A model generated the notes under the pieces. That model was not told the origin of the DNA and ran no database searches. It saw only the letters and a list, made by a program, of their open reading frames with translations. Shown here one piece after another: positions 7,819 through 16,923 of a DNA stretch of 64,000 nucleotides (its first letter is position 1; each line of letters begins with the position of its first letter). This DNA is from Microvirga roseola (GTDB lineage: Bacteria > Pseudomonadota > Alphaproteobacteria > Rhizobiales > Beijerinckiaceae). The position numbers were made by a program, and so were the translations under genes. The stretch lies in contig NZ_JAJATX010000010.1 in NCBI RefSeq assembly GCF_020866965.1, forward strand, positions 51,418 through 115,417, read 5' to 3'.

Positions 7819-8951
7819 AAACCCAATCGCTGCTCGACAGGCAGAGCATCGTCGTCCTCGCGCTGCTCGCCGCCGCGGCCATCCTGGTGCCGGTCCTCAA
7901 CGGGATCATGGCACCGGGATCGGCGCTGCATCTCTCCGACCATCTCGTGCCGCTTCTCGGCAAGTACATCTGCTTCGCCCTGCTGGCGCTCTCGGTGGAC
8001 CTGATCTGGGGCTTCTGCGGTATTCTCTCCCTCGGGCACGGTGCCTTCTTCGCGCTCGGGGGCTACGCCATGGGCATGTATCTCATGCGCCAGATCGGCC
8101 CTCGGGGCGTCTATGCCGATCCGATCCTGCCCGATTTCATGGTGTTCCTGAACTGGAAGGAGCTGCCATGGTTCTGGTACGGCTTCGACTGGTTCCCTTT
8201 CGCCGCCCTCATGGTGCTGCTGGCGCCGGGTGCGCTCGCCTTCGTCTTCGGCTGGTTTGCCTTCCGCTCCCGCGTCACCGGCGTCTATTTCTCCATCATC
8301 ACCCAGGCAATGACCTTCGCCCTGATGCTGGCCTTCTTCCGCAATGACATGGGGTTCGGCGGCAACAACGGTCTGACGGATTTCAAGGATGTCGTTGGCT
8401 TCCCGCTGCAGGCGGGCGCGACGCGCCTCGTCCTGTTCGTGCTCTCGGTGCTGGCGCTCGCAGGCGGATACCTGCTCTGCCGCTGGGTCATTTCCTCCAA
8501 GTTCGGCAAGGTCCTTGTCGCCGTGCGCGATGCGGAGAGTCGCACCCGGTTCCTGGGCTATCGGGTCGAGCATTACAAGCTCGCCGTGTTTACCCTGTCC
8601 GCCATGCTGGCGGGCGTCGCCGGCGCGCTTTACGTGCCACAGGTCGGCATCATCAACCCGAGCGAGTTCGCGCCCGCCAACTCCATCGAGGTCGTGATCT
8701 GGGTGGCGGTGGGCGGCCGCGGGACGCTGGCCGGGGCGATCCTCGGCGCATTGGTCGTCAATGCGGGCAAGACCTGGTTCACCGGCGCTCTTCCGGAGTT
8801 CTGGCTCTTCGCGCTCGGCGGTCTCTTTGTCTTCGTCACGCTCTTCATGCCTCGCGGCATTCTCGGGTCCGCCCAGGATCTCTGGGAACGATCCCGGCAG
8901 CGGTTTCGCACGAACCGGCCTGCCGAAGCCCTGTCTCCTGCCGCGGAGTGA
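7815..8951 (+). CDS. urtC: Urea ABC transporter permease
   Basis: The second, LivM-type permease of the urea importer, 378 residues with about eight to ten hydrophobic segments. The motif LSVDLIWGFCGILSLGHGAFFALGG is split over the first third and is diagnostic of LivM/UrtC proteins, and the loop RDAESRTRFLGYRVEHYKL is the expected ATPase-contact region. It starts inside the end of urtB and is followed three bases later by urtD. Confidence 0.95.
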   Translation: MKTQSLLDRQSIVVLALLAAAAILVPVLNGIMAPGSALHLSDHLVPLLGKYICFALLALSVDLIWGFCGILSLGHGAFFALGGYAMGMYLMRQIGPRGVYADPILPDFMVFLNWKELPWFWYGFDWFPFAALMVLLAPGALAFVFGWFAFRSRVTGVYFSIITQAMTFALMLAFFRNDMGFGGNNGLTDFKDVVGFPLQAGATRLVLFVLSVLALAGGYLLCRWVISSKFGKVLVAVRDAESRTRFLGYRVEHYKLAVFTLSAMLAGVAGALYVPQVGIINPSEFAPANSIEVVIWVAVGGRGTLAGAILGALVVNAGKTWFTGALPEFWLFALGGLFVFVTLFMPRGILGSAQDLWERSRQRFRTNRPAEALSPAAE

Positions 8952-8954
8952 ACC

Positions 8955-9707
8955 ATGAACGCGCCCGTCACGCCGTCCCTTCTTTATCTCGACAATGTCA
9001 CCGTCTCCTTCGACGGCTTCCGCGCCCTGAATGCCCTGTCGCTGGCGGTGGACCATGCGGAAATGCGCGCCATCATCGGCCCGAACGGGGCCGGCAAGAC
9101 GACGATGATGGACGTGATCACCGGCAAGACGCGGCCCAACGAGGGAACGGCCCTGTTCGAGGGCACTTACGACCTGACGGCTCTGGACGAGGCGGCGATC
9201 GCGGAACTCGGCATCGGCCGGAAATTTCAGACTCCGACCGTCTTCGACATGCACAGCGTGGAGGACAATCTGCTGCTCGCTCTCAAGGAGGAGCGGGGGC
9301 CCATCGCCACCCTGTTCTCCCGTCGCACCAGGGAGGAGCGGGAGCGGATCGATGCGCTGCTGGAACGCGTACGTCTCACCGCCCACCGGCACCGCAAGGC
9401 TGGGGAACTGTCTCACGGTCAGAAACAATGGCTCGAGATCGGCATGCTGCTGGCGCAGGAGCCTAAGCTCCTCCTGATCGACGAGCCTGCGGCCGGCATG
9501 ACCGATCAGGAAACCGCCGACACGGCCGATCTCCTGCGCGACATCGCGCGGACCAAGGCGGTGATCGTGGTGGAGCATGACATGACCTTCGTGCGCGACC
9601 TCGGCGTCAAGGTCACCTGCCTGCACGAGGGCTCTGTGCTGGCCGAAGGCTCCCTCGATGCGGTGAGCTCCAATGAACGCGTGGTTGAGGTTTACTTGGG
9701 CCGATGA
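8955..9707 (+). CDS. urtD: Urea ABC transporter ATP-binding protein
   Basis: LivG-type ATPase of 250 residues. Walker A is GPNGAGKTT (about residues 38-46), the signature is LSHGQKQWLEIGMLL, in which the usual LSGGQ is LSHGQ as is normal for UrtD, and Walker B is LLLIDEPAAGM followed by a switch histidine in VVEHD. It pairs with UrtE on the UrtBC permeases. Its stop overlaps the urtE start by four bases. Confidence 0.95.
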   Translation: MNAPVTPSLLYLDNVTVSFDGFRALNALSLAVDHAEMRAIIGPNGAGKTTMMDVITGKTRPNEGTALFEGTYDLTALDEAAIAELGIGRKFQTPTVFDMHSVEDNLLLALKEERGPIATLFSRRTREERERIDALLERVRLTAHRHRKAGELSHGQKQWLEIGMLLAQEPKLLLIDEPAAGMTDQETADTADLLRDIARTKAVIVVEHDMTFVRDLGVKVTCLHEGSVLAEGSLDAVSSNERVVEVYLGR

Positions 9708-10405
9708 CGATGCTTTCCGTTGAAAACCTGTCCCTCCACTACGGCGCGGCCCAGGCCTTGCGCGGCGTCTCCGTTGCCGCCGCTGTGGGGGAAGTCACCT
9801 GCGTCCTCGGACGCAACGGGGTCGGCAAGACCTCGCTCCTTCGCGCCATTGCGGGGCACCGGCCCATCTCGGGCGGGACGATCTTGTTCGACGGCAAGGA
9901 CATCGCCCGGATGAAGCCTTTCGAGCGGGCGGCTCTCGGGATCGCCTATGTTCCGCAAGGCCGCGAGATTTTCCCGCTCCTGACCGTGAAGGAGAACCTG
10001 GAAACCGGATTCGCTCCCTTGAAACGGGGGAAAAAGACGGTTCCCGAAGAGGTCTTCGAACTCTTCCCCGTTCTCAAATCCATGCTTGGACGGCGCGGCG
10101 GCGATCTGTCCGGGGGGCAGCAACAGCAGCTCGCGATCGGCCGCGCCCTCGTGATGCGTCCGCGCCTCCTCGTGCTGGACGAACCGACCGAAGGCATCCA
10201 GCCGTCAATCATCAAGGATATCGGGCGGGCAATCGCATTCCTGCGCGAACGGAAGGACATGGCGATCCTTCTTGTCGAACAATATTTCGATTTTGCCCGC
10301 GATCTGGCCGACCGCTTCGTGGTCATGGAGCGCGGCGAAATCGTCGAGCAGGGTGGCCGCTCAGGCCTTGAGGGGGACGATGTCCGTCAGCGCCTTGCCA
10401 TTTGA
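9704..10405 (+). CDS. urtE: Urea ABC transporter ATP-binding protein
   Basis: LivF-type ATPase of 233 residues with Walker A GRNGVGKTS, signature LSGGQQQQLAIGRAL and Walker B LLVLDEPTEGIQPSI; the TEGIQPS stretch is typical of UrtE. The final 26 bases overlap the start of ureD, joining the transporter genes to the urease genes in one message. Confidence 0.95.
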   Translation: MTMLSVENLSLHYGAAQALRGVSVAAAVGEVTCVLGRNGVGKTSLLRAIAGHRPISGGTILFDGKDIARMKPFERAALGIAYVPQGREIFPLLTVKENLETGFAPLKRGKKTVPEEVFELFPVLKSMLGRRGGDLSGGQQQQLAIGRALVMRPRLLVLDEPTEGIQPSIIKDIGRAIAFLRERKDMAILLVEQYFDFARDLADRFVVMERGEIVEQGGRSGLEGDDVRQRLAI

Positions 10406-11219
10406 CGCCGCCGCCCTGCGCCAGCGGGCCGTCGGCCGTGTCGCGTTCAGCGCAATGTCTCTCGACAGGCGGACACGCCCCGTGCGGATCGAGGAGAGCG
10501 GGTCCATGCGCATCCGGCTCCCGAGAGGCGAGGGGGCGGGTCTGGATGCGGTTCTCGTCAACACAGCGGGCGGCATCGCCTGCGGCGACCGTTTCTCCAT
10601 CGAGATCGAGGCGCAGACCGGCGCGTCGGTGACGGTGGCGACGCCTGCTGCCGAGAAGGTCTACCGCTCCGACGGGCCGGTGGCGGAGCTTTTCGTCGAT
10701 CTCAGGCTTCATGCCGGAGCGCAACTCGACTGGCTGCCCCAGGAGACGCTGCTCTTCGATAGGGCGCGCCTCGCCAGACGCCTCGACGTGACCATGCCGG
10801 AGGATGCGCGCCTCACCCTGTTCGAAGCCGTCGTCTTCGGTCGAGCGGCCCGCGCAGAGTGGGTGATGGAGGGGTTCTTCGAGGATCGCTGGCGCATCCG
10901 GCGCGGCGGACGCCTCATCTATGCCGACACGCTGCGCCTCGAGGGGCCGGTTGCCGACCTTCTCGAGAGACCGAGTGTCGGCAAAGGCGCCCGTGCCCTG
11001 GCGACACTGATCCATGTCGCGCCCGATGCCGAGGCGCGCCTGGAGCAGGCGCGCGAGCAGCTTGTCCCGGTTCCCGGCTGCGATGCGGCGGCGGGTGCCT
11101 GGAACGGGCTTCTCGCAGTGCGCTTCTGTGCTGTGTCCATTGAGGCCCTGCGCGCCGCCGCCTGTCCGTTTCTCGTTTCCTTTCGGGGCGAGCCCTTGCC
11201 CCGCGTCTGGCTCAGCTAA
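10380..11219 (+). CDS. ureD: Urease accessory protein UreD (UreH)
   Basis: The 279-residue scaffold that binds apo-urease and, with UreF and UreG, delivers nickel to the active site. The ATG at 10380 has a strong AGGGGG site and lies inside the end of urtE. Family signatures are present: [39 protein letters not shown] and the ETVVFGR-like [10 protein letters not shown]. No frameshift or truncation is visible. Confidence 0.95.
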   Translation: MSVSALPFDAAALRQRAVGRVAFSAMSLDRRTRPVRIEESGSMRIRLPRGEGAGLDAVLVNTAGGIACGDRFSIEIEAQTGASVTVATPAAEKVYRSDGPVAELFVDLRLHAGAQLDWLPQETLLFDRARLARRLDVTMPEDARLTLFEAVVFGRAARAEWVMEGFFEDRWRIRRGGRLIYADTLRLEGPVADLLERPSVGKGARALATLIHVAPDAEARLEQAREQLVPVPGCDAAAGAWNGLLAVRFCAVSIEALRAAACPFLVSFRGEPLPRVWLS

Positions 11220-11227
11220 GGTCCAAC

Positions 11228-11848
11228 ATGCAGCTTACACCGCGTGAAAAAGACAAGCTCCTCATCGCCATGGCGGCCATGGTCGCCCGCCGCCGCCTGG
11301 AGCGCGGCGTGAAGCTCAACCATCCGGAAGTCATCGCCCTCATCACCGATACGGTGCTGGAAGGGGCCCGCGATGGCCGCTCGGTCGCCGAACTCATGGA
11401 GGCGGGCGCGCATGTGGTCAGCGCCGACCAGGTCATGGAGGGTGTCGCAGAGATGATCCACGACATCCAGGTCGAGGCGACCTTTCCGGATGGCACCAAG
11501 CTCGTCACGGTCCATCACCCGATCCGCGGTGCAGCCTCGAAAGACGTGCCGGGCGAGGTCACGACTCTGGGAGGCGAGATCGTCTTCAACGAGGGCGCTG
11601 AGCGGGTCGTCATCAGCGTCGCCAATACCGGCCACCGGCCAATCCAGGTAGGCAGCCACTATCATTTCTTCGAGACCAACCCTGCGCTCTCCTTCGAGCG
11701 CGACAGGGCCCGCGGCATGCGCCTCGACATCGCGCCCGGCACGGCGGTGCGCTTCGAGCCCGGCGCGACCCGGGAGGTCGTGCTGGTGCCGCTTGGGGGC
11801 AAGCGCGAGGTCTACGGATTCCGCCGGGGCGTAATGGGAGCGCTGTGA
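11228..11848 (+). CDS. ureAB: Urease gamma/beta subunit fusion
   Basis: A single 206-residue chain carrying both small urease subunits. Residues 1-100 are UreA (gamma): [33 protein letters not shown] and a closing VTVHHPIR. Residues from about 106 are UreB (beta): [39 protein letters not shown] and [11 protein letters not shown]. In most bacteria these are separate genes; fusions are known in Helicobacter and in some alphaproteobacteria such as Methylobacterium. Its stop overlaps the ureC start. Confidence 0.95.
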   Translation: MQLTPREKDKLLIAMAAMVARRRLERGVKLNHPEVIALITDTVLEGARDGRSVAELMEAGAHVVSADQVMEGVAEMIHDIQVEATFPDGTKLVTVHHPIRGAASKDVPGEVTTLGGEIVFNEGAERVVISVANTGHRPIQVGSHYHFFETNPALSFERDRARGMRLDIAPGTAVRFEPGATREVVLVPLGGKREVYGFRRGVMGAL

Positions 11849-13575
11849 TGACGAACGGAAGAAAGCCCGCCTCGCTCCCGCGTGCGGCCTATGCGGACAT
11901 GTTCGGACCGACGAAGGGAGACAGGATACGGCTCGCCGATACCGCCCTCATTATCGAGGTGGAGAAGGACTTCACCACCTATGGCGAGGAGGTGAAGTTC
12001 GGCGGCGGCAAGGTCATCCGCGACGGCATGGGGCAGGGGCAGGCGAGCCGGCAGGAGGGAGCGGTCGACACCGTCATCACCAATGCCGTGATCCTCGACC
12101 ATTCCGGTGTCGTGAAGGCCGATATCGGCATCAAGGGCGGCCGGATCACCGCGATCGGAAAGGCGGGCAATCCGGACGTGCAGCCGGGGGTCGACATCAT
12201 CATCGGTCCCGGCACGGAGATCGTGGCGGGCGAGGGCAAGATCATCACTGCCGGCGGCTTCGACAGCCACATCCACTTCATCTGCCCGCAGCAGATCGAA
12301 GAGGCGCTGATGTCCGGCATCACCACGATGCTCGGCGGCGGCACGGGACCGGCCACGGGCACCTATGCCACCACCTGCACGCCTGGTCCCTGGCACATCG
12401 CCCGCATGATCGAGGCGGCGGATGCCTTTCCCATGAACCTGGCTTTCTCCGGAAAGGGCAATGCCTCGAAGCCGGCAGCCCTGGAGGAGATGATCAAGGC
12501 CGGAGCCTGCGCCCTGAAGCTGCACGAGGACTGGGGCACGACGCCGGCCGCCATCGACTGCTGCCTTTCGGTAGCGGAGGACTATGACATCCAGGTGATG
12601 ATCCACACGGACACCCTGAACGAGTCCGGTTTCGTGGAGGACACCATCGCCGCCTTCAAGGGCCGCACCATTCACGCCTTCCACACGGAAGGGGCGGGCG
12701 GGGGGCATGCGCCCGACATCATCAAAGTGGCGGGACTTCCCAACGTTCTGCCGTCCTCCACCAATCCGACGCGGCCCTATACGGTCAATACCATCGACGA
12801 GCATCTCGATATGCTCATGGTGTGCCACCATCTCGATCCGTCCATCCCGGAAGACCTCGCCTTCGCCGAAAGCCGCATCCGCAAGGAAACCATCGCCGCA
12901 GAGGACATCCTGCACGATATCGGCGCGCTCTCGATGATGTCCTCCGACAGCCAGGCCATGGGCCGCGTGGGCGAGGTCATCATCCGCACCTGGCAGACGG
13001 CGCACAAGATGAAGGTCCAGCGCGGTCCGCTGCCGGGAGAGACCGGCGACAACGACAACCTGCGCGCCCGGCGCTACATCGCGAAATACACGATCAACCC
13101 TGCCATCGCCCATGGCGTGTCCAGGCATATCGGCTCCGTGGAGCCCGGTAAGCTCGCGGATCTCGTGGTCTGGACGCCCGCCTTCTTCGGCGTGAAGCCC
13201 GATCTCGTCATCAAGGGCGGAGCCATCGCCGCCGCCCTCATGGGCGACCCAAATGCCTCGATTCCGACGCCGCAGCCGGTTCACTACCGGCCGATGTTCG
13301 GGGCCTATGGACGGGCGCTCGCCACGACCTCGCTCACCTTCGTCTCCAAGGCTGCCGTCGAGGGCGGTCTGGCCGCAAAGCTCAACATTCAGAAGGAGCT
13401 GGTCGCAGTCGAGAACGTCCGCGGCGGAATCGGCAAGAAGGACATGGTGCTCAACGACGCCACGCCGGCAATCGAGGTCGATCCCGAGACCTATGACGTG
13501 CGCGCCGACGGCGAATTGCTGGTCTGCGAGCCCGCCAAGATCCTCCCCATGGCCCAACGCTATTTCCTGTTCTGA
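11845..13575 (+). CDS. ureC: Urease catalytic alpha subunit
   Basis: The catalytic subunit (576 residues) hydrolyses urea to ammonia and carbamate at a dinuclear nickel site. Numbered from the ATG at 11845, the nickel ligands are His142 and His144 (SHIHF), the carbamylated Lys225 (ALKLHEDWG), His254 (VMIHTD), His280 (IHAFHTEG) and the Asp in SSDSQAMGR near 368. The flap motif MVCHHLDPS is intact. All sit eight residues later than in the Klebsiella enzyme because of a longer N-terminus; an ATG at 11848 is an equally possible start. The enzyme should be active. Confidence 0.98.
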   Translation: MMTNGRKPASLPRAAYADMFGPTKGDRIRLADTALIIEVEKDFTTYGEEVKFGGGKVIRDGMGQGQASRQEGAVDTVITNAVILDHSGVVKADIGIKGGRITAIGKAGNPDVQPGVDIIIGPGTEIVAGEGKIITAGGFDSHIHFICPQQIEEALMSGITTMLGGGTGPATGTYATTCTPGPWHIARMIEAADAFPMNLAFSGKGNASKPAALEEMIKAGACALKLHEDWGTTPAAIDCCLSVAEDYDIQVMIHTDTLNESGFVEDTIAAFKGRTIHAFHTEGAGGGHAPDIIKVAGLPNVLPSSTNPTRPYTVNTIDEHLDMLMVCHHLDPSIPEDLAFAESRIRKETIAAEDILHDIGALSMMSSDSQAMGRVGEVIIRTWQTAHKMKVQRGPLPGETGDNDNLRARRYIAKYTINPAIAHGVSRHIGSVEPGKLADLVVWTPAFFGVKPDLVIKGGAIAAALMGDPNASIPTPQPVHYRPMFGAYGRALATTSLTFVSKAAVEGGLAAKLNIQKELVAVENVRGGIGKKDMVLNDATPAIEVDPETYDVRADGELLVCEPAKILPMAQRYFLF

Positions 13576-13576
13576 C

Positions 13577-14050
13577 ATGATCCGCGCCACATCCATCATC
13601 CGCCGCGAGGCCGTCGTTCCCGACCGCATCGTCGACATCATCACCCTCGACCATGGCGACCGTCACCGCCGCCGGATCGCGCTCCATGCCGATGGGGGCA
13701 CGGCCTTCCTCCTCGACCTCGATAAGGCCGATGTGCTGGAGGACGGCGACGCCATCCGTCTGGACAGCGGCTGGCTCGTGGAGGTGAGGGCGGCTCCCGA
13801 AAAGCTGGTCGAGGTCAGGACGGGCGATCCCCTCGACCTCCTGACGCTCGCCTGGCACATCGGCAACCGGCACGTCCCGGCCGAGATCACCCGCGATGCG
13901 ATCTACATCGGCTACGATCACGTGCTGGTCGATATGCTGCAAGGGCTCGGCGCTCAGGTCGAGATCGTTGAGAGGCCGTTCCGTCCCGTCCGTGGGGCGT
14001 ATCATCACCATGAGCATGGCGGACATCATCATGGGCATGGCCATGGGTGA
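13577..14050 (+). CDS. ureE: Urease nickel metallochaperone UreE
   Basis: A 157-residue nickel chaperone with the N-terminal binding domain and a C-terminal ferredoxin-like metal domain (LTLAWHIGNRHVPAEI, GYDHVLVDMLQGLGAQV). The tail is histidine-rich ([15 protein letters not shown]), a nickel store also seen in Klebsiella UreE. It begins two bases after ureC stops. The coding sequence of its tail overlaps the possible starts of ureF. Confidence 0.95.
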   Translation: MIRATSIIRREAVVPDRIVDIITLDHGDRHRRRIALHADGGTAFLLDLDKADVLEDGDAIRLDSGWLVEVRAAPEKLVEVRTGDPLDLLTLAWHIGNRHVPAEITRDAIYIGYDHVLVDMLQGLGAQVEIVERPFRPVRGAYHHHEHGGHHHGHGHG

Positions 14051-14744
14051 GAACGGCGGCATTCTGCAGGGCACTGGAGAGGGGCTGGCGGTCCTGCCGC
14101 TCTTCGCCTGGCTGTCCCCGTCCTATCCGGTCGGTTGCTACGCCTACTCGCATACCCTGGAATGGGCGGTGGAGACCGGGGATGTGACGAACGAGGGGAC
14201 CCTCGTTGCCTGGCTCAGCGATGCCATGACCTTGGGGCTCGGCCGCAACGATGCAGTTTTGCTCGCCAATGCCTATCGGGCGGTGGAGGCAAATGCCATT
14301 GCGATACTTGCGGACGTCAACGAGCTGGCGCTGGCGCTCTCGCCATCCGGGGAGCTCTATCTCGAAACGAGCCAGCAGGGTCGCAGTTTTCTCGATGCGA
14401 CGCTCGCCGCATGGCCTTCGCCGCGCCTCCCGAACCTCGAAGGAGATGTCGCCTTTCCGGTTGCCATCGGCATGGCGGCGGCCGCCCATGGCATTCCCCT
14501 GGCCGTGACGGCAGAAGCCTATCTCTTCGGGCTCATCCAGACCCTTGTCTCAGCCGCCATCCGTCTCGCGCCCATCGGGCAGACCGCCGGAATTCGTGCC
14601 ACCGCTGCTCTTTCGGCGACGGTCCGTGACGTGGCCCGGAACTCCCTTCACCTGACCGTCGACGATATCGGCAGCGCGACATTCCGGGCCGATCTCGGCT
14701 CGTTCCACCATGAAAACCAATACACGAGGCTTTTCCGCTCATGA
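14043..14744 (+). CDS. ureF: Urease accessory protein UreF
   Basis: An all-helical accessory protein that bridges UreD and UreG during nickel insertion. The core motif [23 protein letters not shown] matches the UreF family signature when read across its two halves, and the C-terminal segment ends in [12 protein letters not shown]. Several in-frame ATGs (14010, 14016, 14031, 14037, 14043) precede the conserved part; I used the last, which overlaps the ureE stop (ATGGGTGA). The start at 14010 has a GGGG stretch upstream and is a real alternative. Confidence 0.93.
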   Translation: MGENGGILQGTGEGLAVLPLFAWLSPSYPVGCYAYSHTLEWAVETGDVTNEGTLVAWLSDAMTLGLGRNDAVLLANAYRAVEANAIAILADVNELALALSPSGELYLETSQQGRSFLDATLAAWPSPRLPNLEGDVAFPVAIGMAAAAHGIPLAVTAEAYLFGLIQTLVSAAIRLAPIGQTAGIRATAALSATVRDVARNSLHLTVDDIGSATFRADLGSFHHENQYTRLFRS

Positions 14745-15364
14745 ACTCTTCAACGGGACCCCTTCGCGTCGGTATCGGCGGCCCGGTCGGCTCGGGCAAG
14801 ACCGCCTTGATGGAGGCGCTCTGCAAGACCTTCCGCGAGCGCTACGACATCTGCGCCATCACCAATGACATCTACACCAAGGAGGATGCGCGCCTCCTGA
14901 CCGTGGCTGGCGCATTGCCCGTGGAGCGCATTATGGGCGTCGAGACGGGCGGGTGCCCGCATACGGCGATCCGCGAGGATGCCTCCATCAACCTTGCGGC
15001 CATCGCCACCATGCGCAAGCGCTTCCCGAGGCTCGATATCGTCCTTGTGGAATCCGGCGGCGATAATCTCGCTGCGACCTTCTCACCGGAGCTTGCGGAC
15101 CTGACGATCTACGTGATTGACGTGGCGGGCGGCGAGAAGATCCCGCGCAAGGGCGGGCCCGGCATCACCCGGTCCGATCTCCTCGTAGTCAACAAGATTG
15201 ACCTCGCCCCTTATGTGGGCGCCGATCTCGCGATCATGGAAGAGGACACCAAGCGCATGCGCGGCCAGCGGCCGTATGTGTTCAGCAACATCCGCGACGG
15301 CGTCGGCGTGGATGCCATCGCCCGGTTCATCGAACAGGCCGGCGGACTCGCCGCGGCCGCCTGA
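14741..15364 (+). CDS. ureG: Urease accessory GTPase UreG
   Basis: A 207-residue SIMIBI-class GTPase that powers nickel delivery. The P-loop GPVGSGKT spans residues 14-21, the metal-binding Cys-Pro-His motif is at 72-74, and the family stretches [18 protein letters not shown] and [17 protein letters not shown] are present. Translation is coupled to ureF through an ATGA overlap. Confidence 0.97.
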   Translation: MNSSTGPLRVGIGGPVGSGKTALMEALCKTFRERYDICAITNDIYTKEDARLLTVAGALPVERIMGVETGGCPHTAIREDASINLAAIATMRKRFPRLDIVLVESGGDNLAATFSPELADLTIYVIDVAGGEKIPRKGGPGITRSDLLVVNKIDLAPYVGADLAIMEEDTKRMRGQRPYVFSNIRDGVGVDAIARFIEQAGGLAAAA

Positions 15365-15376
15365 CAGGAGCACCAC

Positions 15377-15949
15377 ATGATCAAGAAGAGTTGCATCCTC
15401 GCCCCGGTCCTGATGCTCGCATCGACGCCGGTGCTGGCGCATACCGGAGACCATTCGGCTTCCAGCTTCGCCTCCGGCCTGCAGCACCCTCTAGGCGGAC
15501 TCGATCACATCCTGGCGATGGTAACGGTCGGCCTCTTCGCGGCCGTTCTCGGCGGACGGGCATTGTGGGCGGTTCCGGCAACCTTCATCGCCATGATGCT
15601 GGCGGGGGGAGGCCTGGGACTGGCGGGTGTTACCCTTCCTGGCGTCGAGTTGGGGATCGTTGCATCGATCGTCGTCCTAGGATGGCTTGTCGCCCTGGGC
15701 CGCTCCTGGTCCCCTGGCATGGCCATGGCGCTCGTTGGCGTCTTCGCGATCTTCCACGGACATGCCCATGGCGCGGAGATGCCGAGTGAGGCCGGTGCAG
15801 CGCTCTACAGCCTCGGCTTCGCCCTTGCGAGCGCAATGCTCCATGCGGCCGGAATTGGCACAGGCTTCCTGGCCTTCGGTCGTCCTCAGGCCATCCGCCT
15901 TGCAGGTGCGGCCGTTGCCGCCTCGGGTCTCGTGCTGGCCTTAGGCTAG
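15377..15949 (+). CDS. ureJ: HupE/UreJ-family nickel permease
   Basis: A 190-residue membrane protein with a signal-like N-terminus, about six hydrophobic segments and the HupE/UreJ motif HPLGGLDHILAMVTVGL; a second His-rich motif, FHGHAHG, follows in the middle. HupE/UreJ proteins move nickel (or cobalt) and are found in hydrogenase and urease operons. As the last gene of the urease operon, 12 bases after ureG, it most likely supplies nickel to urease. Confidence 0.88.
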   Translation: MIKKSCILAPVLMLASTPVLAHTGDHSASSFASGLQHPLGGLDHILAMVTVGLFAAVLGGRALWAVPATFIAMMLAGGGLGLAGVTLPGVELGIVASIVVLGWLVALGRSWSPGMAMALVGVFAIFHGHAHGAEMPSEAGAALYSLGFALASAMLHAAGIGTGFLAFGRPQAIRLAGAAVAASGLVLALG

Positions 15950-15972
15950 ACATCTGACACGGCCGCAGACAG

Positions 15973-15995
15973 CCCGGCGCTCTGAGAGCGTCGGG
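15973..15995 (+). terminator. Hairpin at the end of the ure operon
   Basis: A 10-bp stem with one G-T wobble (15973-15982 with 15986-15995) and a TGA loop lies 24 bases after ureJ. No T-run follows, so it may be a Rho-assisted end or a 3' stabiliser. Confidence 0.45.
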
Positions 15996-16046
15996 ACGAT
16001 GCAGGTTGTTCTGATCAGGAGCGGCCTTCGCCGCAGCCGTCCTGGG

Positions 16047-16136
16047 TTACCGCGACCAGCCTTCGAAGCTGCAGATAGTGGCCATGAGGGCTACGGCTGC
16101 GCCGATCAACAGAAGTTCAATCCCAATATCACTCAT
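16047..16136 (-). CDS. Possible 29-residue membrane peptide
   Basis: A short frame of 29 codons downstream of the J-domain gene on the same strand. It starts ATG with a GAGG element six bases upstream, has an acidic residue near the start, then a run of about 15 hydrophobic residues (IELLLIGAAVALMATI), and ends with an aromatic/basic tail. This is the shape of a single-span small membrane protein. I recognise no family, and a chance frame cannot be excluded. Confidence 0.25.
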   Translation of the reverse strand: MSDIGIELLLIGAAVALMATICSFEGWSR

Positions 16137-16209
16137 GGGGGCCTCGCCACAATCGATGCGGCTTCTAACGAATCCTCGATGAATGAAGAATGAAGGGCGG
16201 GGTTGTGTT

Positions 16210-16923
16210 TTACGACTTCCCGCGGTCCAGCAGGACCTCCTTGGCTTGGTTCACCCGGCTCGCGAGGTAGGTCGAGCCGCCCTGGTCGGGATGAAGCTTC
16301 TTCATGAGGTCTCGATGCGCCTGCCGGATCGCATCGGGATCGGCGCCCGGTTCGATGCCTAAGACCTGGTAAGCCTCTTCCTGCGACATGGCGCCGGACG
16401 AGGGTCGGGGGGGCGTCTCGGCCTGCTCCTCGGTCCCGGCGCCTCCCCGCCATTGAGGAAAGCGGCGGTCGAGATAGGCCTCCAGGAGACGCCCGCCATC
16501 GGGATCGCCCGCCTGGCATTCCGCTAATAGCGCCTGTAGTTCCGCCTCGCCGAGGGCGCTGAGCCGCCGCCCGGAGAAGGCCCCGGCGAGAACCGAGCCG
16601 TCCATATCGCCCGTATCGTGGTCGAGCTCCATCTCGATGAGCGCCGAGCGGACGCGCGAGACGCTGCCGGCGGATTTCTGGGAGCCTCTTCCAAATCCGG
16701 GAATGCCGAAGCCGCTCCAGCCGAGAAGCCAGGCCCCGAAGCCTCCGATCAGAAAGGCGAGCTCAAGCCGCCCCCGCAAGCCGAAGAGTGCGGCAAGACC
16801 GAGGGCGGCGATGCCGCCGACGATCTTCAGGACTTTTGCCAGGGCAGCCGTGTTCGCCTGCGTGAAGCTGTTCAGGATCCACAACAGGAGAGCGACCGCC
16901 GCGATGCCGTAGAGCACCATCAC
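16210..16923 (-). CDS. Membrane-anchored J-domain (DnaJ-like) co-chaperone
   Basis: A 237-residue protein with two hydrophobic segments near the N-terminus (about residues 1-20 and 30-70), a middle region of unknown fold, and a C-terminal J domain (about 178-237) with the obligatory HPD motif (KKLHPDQGG) that stimulates Hsp70 ATPase. The layout resembles DjlA-type membrane J proteins, though it is not DjlA itself. It starts inside the end of the VWA gene (ATGA overlap), so the two are coupled. A second ATG directly follows the first. Confidence 0.85.
   Translation of the reverse strand: MMVLYGIAAVALLLWILNSFTQANTAALAKVLKIVGGIAALGLAALFGLRGRLELAFLIGGFGAWLLGWSGFGIPGFGRGSQKSAGSVSRVRSALIEMELDHDTGDMDGSVLAGAFSGRRLSALGEAELQALLAECQAGDPDGGRLLEAYLDRRFPQWRGGAGTEEQAETPPRPSSGAMSQEEAYQVLGIEPGADPDAIRQAHRDLMKKLHPDQGGSTYLASRVNQAKEVLLDRGKS

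Noticed and set aside
7707..9626. Very long open frame on the minus strand opposite urtB, urtC and urtD
   Set aside because: The translation is rich in His, Arg, Glu and Asp with no domain, and it is the mirror of well-identified transporter genes. Such frames are common in GC-rich DNA.
11812..13644. Long minus-strand open frame opposite ureC
   Set aside because: It is antisense to a fully conserved urease subunit, and its sequence has no recognisable family or ribosome site.
15999..16193. Possible 64-residue plus-strand protein after ureJ
   Set aside because: No ribosome site, no recognisable sequence, and it crosses a terminator-like hairpin region and a better small minus-strand frame.
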